Source: Temnothorax longispinosus
Taxonomy: Eukaryota; Arthropoda; Insecta; Hymenoptera; Formicidae
Length of the DNA: 64,000 nt
Direction of reading: 5' to 3'
NCBI RefSeq assembly: GCF_030848805.1
Contig: NC_092363.1
Location: forward strand, 17,950,600 to 18,014,599
Positions within the stretch are counted from its first letter, which is position 1, and each line of letters begins with the position of its first letter. Positions 56,201 through 64,000 of this stretch are shown in pieces. The notes beneath the pieces were generated by a model, which had not been told where the DNA came from, searched no databases, and worked only from the letters and a program-made list of their open reading frames with translations. The position numbers were made by a program, and so were the translations under genes.

Positions 56201-59200
56201 CTGTAACGTGGAAATTTCCTCTCGTTAGAACGACGAGTTGCATGAAACCTCGACGATAAAAGAGCCGAAAAGAGAGCTTTGTTTAATTCGTTTCTCTTTC
56301 GTTTTTAGAAAATACGGTCATACAAATCATATAACGAATTATTTCAGGATGTGATAATTTACATATACAACTGTATAAATAATGTAACAAATTATCATCG
56401 GACGTAATTTAATTTGTTAATATACAAATGAAATAATGTACGAAATAATGCACGGTATAACGAATCTTTGTGCCGATAACTGCTTTGTGCAAGCTTGGAA
56501 AGGTGATGAACGACGCGTTAACATTTTAATCCGCTTTGGCTGACCTGTATAGGGATTCGCGAAATTTCTTTCGCACGGTTTTTATCGGTGACGCACCGTT
56601 AGTAAACGAGAGGAAAAGACCATCCGAATCTCATCAAAGTCGAAATAACGAAATAACGTGGTGATTATGTTTCCTTAATAACGCGCTCATTACCTCGTCA
56701 CGCACAATTCCGCAAAAATGTCATTATTTTTTAACACGCCGTGCGCGCCGGACCTAAACCGACGCTAATGTCCGTACAATGTTACCCGTTAATTATCCCT
56801 AGCCTGAATTATATCCCGGCAAATGAAAGAGCAGGCAATATTTATAATATCGCGATGCGACATCGCGATGCACGCGGTGAAATCGGGGCCGTCGAACTTG
56901 ATAATGTGTTTCGCGTAGGACGATCCGTAATTTACATCAGTATTTATTTCGGTAACAGGGAAAAGAAATCAATTAGATGAAAAACATCTTTTCCTCAAAA
57001 TAAGTTGGATGAAGAAAATTATATCCTTAAAATAAAGAAAAAGAATAGAGCGAAAGAAAGCTACGGGATTTCTTTAGGAGTAAAACAATGAGAAACAAGA
57101 GTGGTAATAGAAAATATAAGAATCTATGCTAATTAAAATTATATATAGTTTAAAATGATACTGTCATTTCTTTTATTAAACTTGTGACACGTTATCGATA
57201 AATGATATATTGTATTCGGTTGGAATTATAAATCTTTTCCAAAAGACGCGAAATAAAGACATCTGTCTATTTATTTCGACGATAGATCGGTGTTACCGAT
57301 TCCGCGCGCAGTTGATTCTTTTTCAGTAACCAGATCTTTGTGTTTTAATACATCGCGCTATTGTAATCTTTTTATTATTGCGAACGAATTTTATATATCC
57401 TTTATTATCTTATAATTATTTAATTTATCTATCATATTATCTCATATTCGTTTTAATGGAGTATCGCCCGAACGTTTAAAATTAATCTTCTCGCACCGGC
57501 GAACGCTTCGCTTTACGTCGGCATTCGCATCATTATTCCCATTGTAAACGACTCGACAACGAACGCGACAATGCCCGCTGGGTTCGGCATCCTATTTCCG
57601 AGTCGGTCCGTCAACCTGCAACACGCTAACGCTAATAATGACGGTCGCGAATTTCACTTCCTCGACGCGGAGCCGCGCGATGACGACGACGTATATACGA
57701 CGGGTGCAACGGATGACGGCATTACGGGGCTAATTCGATTTGTAATCGTCGACGACGACGAATACGTTGCCTCGATACCCATCTACGAACGGGGAAAACA
57801 ACCCGGTGTCCGGCGGCCGGGTGATCGTGCTAGAAACTTCAAGGAGAAACACTTTCACTGTCATACACCGGGCCGGTCGGTTGCGCGCCGCTTTTACGCA
57901 ACGCCCCGACGACAAATGTTGGGCGCGTCGTTACGACGGACGTCGGACGCGTTGATTTTACTCGGCGATTACGTAAGAGCCCTTCGAGGCCTGTCGAGAC
58001 CGATGACTCACGACGCGATCGTTTCACCTGAGAGAGCGAGGAAACTTGTCGAGAGGCGAGGACAGGATCTTCGAAAAAGTCCGGATCGACGATCCGGTTC
58101 TTCAATCAAATCCGGAGAAATTAAAAAAAAAACGCGAAAGATGAATCTGCGGGTAGATAATTTATCGATTTTCCGCGTGATTATGCGGTTTGAAAAAAAC
58201 CTGCACTTGTTAAATTCGCAGTGTCAAATTGTACTCAATTTCAGTCATTTTTAACCATTCCCTTAGGTCGCCACTGCTCCTACTCAATGTGTCGTTAATT
58301 TAACTGAAACAATGTTAATTTAATTAAATGGAGTTAAAATAATAAATTGCGACACGCGTGGCAGTTAAAAATAACAAAATGTTATTTAACTCAGGGTATT
58401 GATTTAAATTTCATTCTTTAATATTTAACAATGTGTTTCGTCGTGTATTGGGATTTATGAGTCACGTCGACCGGTATCCCTCTCCGCGATTTCACATCCA
58501 ACGCGCGATATCCGTATAGATATAAGATCGAACAGAGGATTACGCGCATTATTGCACGAACGTCAGGACGTCTGGCCGGTGTTAATCCGGTCTGAGCGAG
58601 CGTGTTGTTTCGCGAGGCTTAAACAATGACGTGTTCGTTACAGTTTTCTCAATGCCGGCGACGACGTGCGATCGACGTTTACGGCGCGATGCCGACTTAA
58701 TGCCGCTGCGGTTTTCTCGTTTCACCGGTCGTCGTAAAATAGTAAACAAGGACACTTGTTAAAGCGACAGCAAGCGCAGAGATTATATACGATCTTCATG
58801 CCGATTCAATTAGAAACGCAGAACTCTCAGATTTAGAAAAGTAGAATGTAACTATTATAAATTTTCGAAGGAAGAATCGCAGACGTCATGTTTTTAGCAT
58901 TAATTCGTTCACACGTTTTTCCTGTTATGCTTTATTACATTACGTTATTGCTGTTTCTTCAGCTGCGTCTTGCGAAAATGAATTCTTCCGCGAGAGGGAT
59001 TAATTTTCTCGACAAGACGCTTAAATATAAATTACTAAAGTATTGTTAGTCGTAAGAAAACCTATATTTTAATAATCCTTTAAAGACGGATATTCTAAAC
59101 AAGCCTTATCGCACAGGACGCAAAAAAAAGAGGCTAAGACTAGTGGTCAATTTTCAGTAACGGGAAATGAACCGTCCACCCTCGTTCTTTTTAACATCAA

Positions 59201-62200
59201 AGTAATACTGTATAGCTTATTGGCCACCTCCGTCCTTAAAGGGTTAAAAGATAAAAAGTTTTATCAGTGACTTTCACTCAGATTGCAAGAAAGCAAACAG
59301 TTCTCGGGACTCTGTGCATTGTTCGAAGCGCTGATAACCGCGATAACGTATCGCTGGCACTTTTTCGAAATAGAATGGTTGATATTTGTCTCGTTCGCGA
59401 GGATATCCTGCGTCTTTCTAAAGCGAAACCGATTCGATCCTCGAGAAGCTAACGGGAAGCAAAGAAGTTGAACGGAGTTACAATTTATTATCACGATACA
59501 TACAATGATATATCAGTATATCGCATATAGTAATATATTATTATGATATACAGTGATACAGATGTGTGATGCCTCGCTAATCTCGAAAGTCTCGCGACGC
59601 AGGCTTCTCTCTCCCTGATTTTACCGCGCTCGATCCCGCCCGCACTTTCATTTCATCAGTCGCCAGTCATCATTTCTGCTCGGGATACCACTTTCTTGGG
59701 TGCGTTTCTCGCTTTCAAACAGCGAGGATACTTTCATGCGACCTCACCGTAATTTCATATACATTCTTTTCGATCGGACAGCAGCATCGGAGTTGATATA
59801 TCTTAAAACGTGTACGAAAAGATCTATTTTCTTATTTCTTTTTCTTTTGTGCTAGAAAAGGTCGAAGGAATTAGAAGGCGATCGTTCTGCTGTACTTATG
59901 TGTAAATGCTAGGTATTGTTTGTCGAGACGCGTTTCCGCGAGCTCGTCGCGTACTATTCCGAGGCCTTCGCCTCGCGCGATATCTGCGACCTTCCAAGAC
60001 GACGAGCAAATAATTCTATCCTTTCCGTGAGTTTCCACACCCGTGATGGCGATCCTACCGCCTTCGCTACAATTCGAGCAACGAGGTCGCCCGTAATATT
60101 CCTCTCCCCTTGTCCCTCTCCGTGACTAATTCGATTACTCATGGAAATCCAGATCTGCGCGGACAAATAAGAAAGAACACGGCCACGGGTAATTAAAGAC
60201 CGGGAATTAGTCTAATAGCCTCTACGCGAACATCAAGGATTTTCTCTCTGGAAGGCACTCAAACTGATCTCCTTCAAACTATCGCTCGCGGTCTCATTGG
60301 AGTAATCTTGCGATTCGCGTCGAATGGTAAAAAAAAACTGCCGCTTGTATAGTGCATCGTTCCTTAATTAATCGCGTCTTAATTGGCGAGAATTTTATCT
60401 ATTTTCTTAAACGTAGCATATAATCGTCAGGATAAATCTGAGTTAAATACCACGCGTCCCGTAGATCCCAATACCTACAATTAGTGGCATATTATCATTT
60501 GCATTTGTCTCGTTGAACTACCTCCTTTTTTTACACGCATCGTTTTTCAAGAACTTCTAAAAGCGACAGATTTCGCAACGGTCTTCTTAACTTATCGAGA
60601 GGAAGAGAAAATGCATTACTGCACCCCACGGACCGTATAAAGAAGAAAGTGATATCGGGAAAGGGGGAGAAGGAACGGAAAAGGGTGGGGAGAGATTATA
60701 AGGGGATTGTAACAGGTGATGGTTACAGCATGAAACTTTCACGCGGTCTCGTGATCTTGACGAGCAGAGCTATTCTCTCGACAATCGTCTGTGGGATCTC
60801 GTGCCGCGATACATCATACGTGTCCTTGCGTGAATCGGGGATTCGCAGGGACCGCGCCCGCGTTACGAGATAATGGGCGAGCCGACGCAAAAAGACGTCC
60901 GGCAGTTACGTTTTATATCATGGCCGATTCACGCATGGATAATTACTTGGGATAAAATGCCGAGACGCGATAATTGAGCGAGAAAAAAGTGTTAATCAAG
61001 GCCGACACGAGAACGGAAGCGAAGAATTGTGAGGCGTGGGCGAGGAGATGGGATTTTTATCTCTAGCTGTCTCGGAATAATTCACGGGAACTCCAGCGAA
61101 TCGTATAATACCTCTCGCGATTGGGATAATAAACGGTTCACGTAGAATCGAGAGCGGATCTTGGATTTAGTTATTTTCTATAAGCAAGATTGATCGAAAT
61201 AGCATGAAGTCTTAAATGACAGCTGAAAATTCTATTTTTTAGAGTGAACAATTTAAAACCAATTATAAAAATGGAATTGATTCTACATTTCTTTTTTTTT
61301 TTTTTGTTTTTGTTTTTTGGATCAGTAGGTATATGGAACATTTCCAAGCTTTTTTGACAGAAGAATTCGACTCTTTTAAGATGATTCGAATGCGCATCGC
61401 TTATTATTTCCGTCACGGATGGCATTCGTAGCACTACGTGGCATGTCATCGGGATTCAGAGACAGCTGTTTAATACGCGTGACAATGCATCGTAAGAAAG
61501 CCGAATGTCTCCCGAACACCGGTTGAAAATAATGACAATCGTCCCATTTGTCGGTCATGCACATTACATGTTCTTTGAATTCGGCCAGACACCTAACGCA
61601 GTGATTCTCAGCCGACGTTTCACGCCTCGTTTCTTCTTCATTTTTCGCGTACAGGCGAATCTACTTGCGAATCTTTGAGAAAAATTAATCTCGTTTTTTT
61701 AAATATAAATATATTACATGGACTGACAGAACGCGAACATTAATTCAACATTTTACACTACGCATTTTTATTATCCTTGATTGAAATGCACTAACGAACT
61801 TGATAAAAGATAGATCCAACTTGCAAACACTTGTCTTGCGAGTGCGGAAAAAATGATTTCGGAGAATTAAAATTAGTCCGCATCGATAAAAATAATTAAT
61901 ATGTATTAGTCTCTTATCTTTTCGCGCGAGCTGAGAAGCGCCGTGCGAAATCACGCCATTCTAAAGGCGATATCTCTTCTTCGGCAACAACAAATTAGCA
62001 TACAATCTATTACGCTAATAGCTGACACATACCCATCTGCTGTCAGATATATTGTTTAATTGCTTCTATCTTACGTGATAATACCAAGCGATATTAGCAT
62101 CGCGTTATGAAGATAAAGATCGCTACTTCAACAGCGAGATGCATCGCGATAAAAATATTCTTTCGTGATGAAATATCTTTTCGAAGCTATCTTTAGCAAT

Positions 62201-62633
62201 GCTAAGCAATGCTCGTATAATTGTCGAGTGCCAACAATCGAACGTTGAATTGAGACTTTTCCAACTGGTCTTTTTAAATAAAAAAAGAAAAAATAAATAT
62301 AAAGTAAAAAGTGAACAGTATAAAGTAAAAAGTTTTAAGTAAAAAAAGAGTAAAGTAAAATTCGGCAATTTTTAAAAGTAGAAACATAAGTAGGAGTAGA
62401 AATATAAATTCTTACAACAAAATTATCTAAAAGGAAACAACGACAGTCTTTCAGGCCGCGAGCTTGCCGCGAAGTAAGATTCTACCCTGGAAAGGGTCGG
62501 CTCGGGCTAACTCACCGCGGAGAACGTCGGCGGGTATCAGCCTCCGGAAGGTTTTCGGCCGCTCCTGCACCTGGGCATCCTGGGCGGCAACGAAGGCCAC
62601 CGCGACGCACAACAGGGCGAAGACGATCTTCAT
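55857..62633 (-). CDS. Secreted single-domain von Willebrand factor type C (SVC) protein
   Basis: Two coding exons, 62633-62516 and 56200-55857, joined across a 6.3-kb intron in phase 1 to give 153 aa. SVC proteins are small secreted insect proteins tied to antiviral, nutritional and stress responses (Vago is one). The signal peptide MKIVFALLCVAVAFVAAQ is followed by a short basic linker. The domain, about residues 40-120, reads MCF, TKC, PFCGRSTCV, EDCGPL, PKCKL, FPDCCPIFEC. That is nine cysteines instead of the usual eight, and the DCCPxxEC end is diagnostic. A Pro/Ala/Glu-rich tail follows (PPPSEADVAAAKPQPEAPKP). An in-frame ATG ten codons upstream (62663) is less likely, because signal-peptide geometry favours MKIV. 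Without splicing, exon 1 would read only 21 more codons to a stop. TATAAAA is present upstream. Confidence 0.85.
56201..62515 (-). other. 6.3-kb intron of the SVC gene
   Basis: Non-coding, of mixed composition, with GC-richer patches at 57.48-58.1k and 58.45-58.75k. A 227-codon plus-strand frame at 57571-58254 is discussed separately. I see no other exon between, although an alternative first exon cannot be excluded. Confidence 0.55.
57571..58254 (+). CDS. Unsupported 227-codon open frame inside the SVC intron
   Basis: An ATG frame in GC-richer DNA. The N-terminal third is acidic (EPRDDDDVYTTGATDDG, VDDDEYVAS) and the middle is Arg-rich. The last 40 codons run into AT-rich DNA with no change of style. 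No signal peptide, cysteine pattern or known fold is seen, and minus-strand frames overlap it. It is the longest unexplained frame here, but I think it is more likely chance than a gene. Confidence 0.15.
   Translation: MPAGFGILFPSRSVNLQHANANNDGREFHFLDAEPRDDDDVYTTGATDDGITGLIRFVIVDDDEYVASIPIYERGKQPGVRRPGDRARNFKEKHFHCHTPGRSVARRFYATPRRQMLGASLRRTSDALILLGDYVRALRGLSRPMTHDAIVSPERARKLVERRGQDLRKSPDRRSGSSIKSGEIKKKTRKMNLRVDNLSIFRVIMRFEKNLHLLNSQCQIVLNFSHF
62516..62633 (-). CDS. SVC protein exon 1 (signal peptide and linker)
   Basis: Encodes MKIVFALLCVAVAFVAAQ and RPKTFRRLIPADVLR, ending CCGCG before the donor GTGAGT. Phase 1 matches exon 2. Confidence 0.82.
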
Positions 62634-62771
62634 GATCTCGAGCCGGGCGACAGACGGATTCACGAGGGGAGAGCCTCCTTCGCGATGGGAGGGATGAAAT
62701 CAAGAGAGGAGTAGAAAAATGGAGCTTCTTGTATCGATTACGACTGGTTGGGCCCGATCCCCGTGGCGGCA

Positions 62772-62778
62772 TTTTATA
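62772..62778 (-). promoter_or_regulatory. TATA box of the SVC gene
   Basis: The minus strand reads CCGGCTATAAAATGCCGCC, a consensus TATAAAA in a GC-rich frame, about 140 bases above the ATG. Transcription would start near 62745 and give a leader of about 110 bases. Confidence 0.7.
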
Positions 62779-64000
62779 GCCGGCCATCGGGCGGGGTCCC
62801 TGTTATCCCCTCCAGGATCAGACGTGTGGTCTCTCACCTCTTGAACCACCAGTCACCGAGGCATCGTTCGCGACCGGGGCTCCAAGTGACGTCGGGGACA
62901 CCGCCGGGGTCCACGCGGCAGGTTGGTAGGGACGCGTACGCGCATGGGGGACCGACGTGGCCGCTGCAGACTTTGGTCGTGTCCCCATCCCGGTACGAGA
63001 TTCGTTCGACGTGGAAAAATAAAAATTTCCGATTGCTACACACAACGAGGATGTTCCTCGACTTACAAGCGATCAAATTGAACTTCACCGAAGAGCTAAA
63101 TGACTATATGAAACTACATTCTTTAATTAATTTTCGATGAAGTTTAATAGGGGTTTAATTTGACGCTTAATGTTTCAAGGACGTAGGAAATTAGAGAACC
63201 GCAATAGGTGATGACTAACCTGGATATTTCCATTGAGGAAAAGTTGGCGTCAAAGTGGCCAGAGAATCTATTATTGAAAGCATTTTTGTTTGAGTTAGTT
63301 TTGAGATATTCTTAAGACAATACATATACACAGAAAGAGTTTCATATTTTTAGACAAGAATTTTATTTTATACAAGATTTTTGTTTTTAGACGTTTTATT
63401 TTTATTTTTCTTTTATAATGCCGAGTTAATTATCGCAAGCCAACCGTAAAATACGAGAAATTATTCTAAAATACTTTTGTTTGTCGAGAGTTTTCAAGAG
63501 AAAACTAAAATAATCTAAGGCAATATATATTGACAACGCATTCGTGAGTTTAATGGATCAGGTATCACGGTTAATTTATAGATCGGCGTGATAATCGTTA
63601 ATAAGACATGCAGCGAGATTAATTGACGGACAACCGTTTATTATCTTGTATACTGTAATCGCGAAATTGCTGTATACATGTCTTCGAAGACGTGGATTAT
63701 CGTTAACTTTCATCCGTTCATTAGTAAATCTCGCGAGCGCTCATTAGCGCGATTAAAACGAGCCGATGTGGCGTTTGTAAAAATCTCAACCGTTCTATCT
63801 AAGTTAGTATTAATTTCAGATCAGCGATAGTGGATCACGGCAGTGAGTGACGTGGCGAGAAAAAAAAGGTACCTTGACTCTCGAGACATTCTATACGAAC
63901 GCGCGTATAAAATTAATAATTATGCGTCTACGGTTATATATTATTCTGCTACAATGTTGAATATTAAAGGATGAAATTGAAATTGATATCTTAAGTTGAA
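62779..64000. other. SVC upstream region and AT-rich end of the window
   Basis: 62780-63000 is GC-rich and contains AGTGACGTCGG (CRE-like half). Past 63100 the DNA is AT-rich. Overlapping frames here carry no motif. No gene was seen. Confidence 0.5.

Noticed and set aside
55857..56243. SVC protein starting at MQLVVL (56243)
   Set aside because: Its first 15 residues come from the intron side of a good acceptor (CGTTACAG at 56201). They give no signal peptide, whereas splicing to 62516-62633 gives a proper secreted precursor in phase.
1..64000. tRNA or rRNA genes, CRISPR arrays, bacterial-type operons
   Set aside because: I saw no T-loop consensus (GGTTCRANTCC) with matching arms, no rRNA landmarks and no regularly spaced repeats; the DNA is eukaryotic nuclear. 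A covariance-model scan would be decisive for tRNA.

Overview
The window is nuclear DNA of an insect. AT-rich, CpG-containing intergenic DNA alternates with short GC-richer coding exons that have canonical GT/AG borders, and there are many short inverted-repeat elements (MITE-like). The proteins are arthropod types: an allatotropin/orexin-type neuropeptide receptor, a single-domain von Willebrand C (SVC) protein, Barentsz, ERLEC1, TOM40 and Rab7. A hymenopteran, perhaps an ant, is my guess; nothing here proves the order. All gene models were spliced by hand from the sequence, and in every multi-exon model the exon phases close exactly.

Left part (1-15463): I see no convincing gene. It holds a terminal-inverted-repeat relic (1988-2319), a degenerate tandem repeat block with a nested MITE and a large palindrome (5638-7570), a frameshifted Lys/Glu-rich pseudogene fragment (9649-10001) and a second copy of the inner MITE (12037-12236). 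Middle-left (15464-29668, + strand): the last five exons of a peptide GPCR (TM3 to C-terminus). Its last intron is 10.3 kb and carries several hairpin MITEs, a microsatellite and exon-like segments on the minus strand. A piggyBac-like MITE flanked by TTAA follows at 31894-32253.

Centre (32700-51.6k) is the dense part. It contains barentsz/CASC3 (minus, 9 exons, 801 aa) arranged head-to-head with ERLEC1 (plus, 7 exons, 514 aa). An intronless divergent TOM40 (minus, 327 aa) converges on ERLEC1. A small secreted cysteine-containing protein (plus, 4 exons, 248 aa) follows, then Rab7 (minus, 4 coding exons, 207 aa) with a likely 5' UTR intron and a cluster of TATCGAT motifs upstream.

Right part (51.6k-64k): an SVC-domain secreted protein on the minus strand (153 aa), with two coding exons separated by a 6.3-kb intron and a good TATA box. 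The genes form no pathway unit. They are neighbours with separate jobs: mRNA surveillance and localisation (Barentsz), ER quality control (ERLEC1), mitochondrial import (TOM40), late endosome traffic (Rab7), neuropeptide signalling (the receptor) and secretion (two small secreted proteins).
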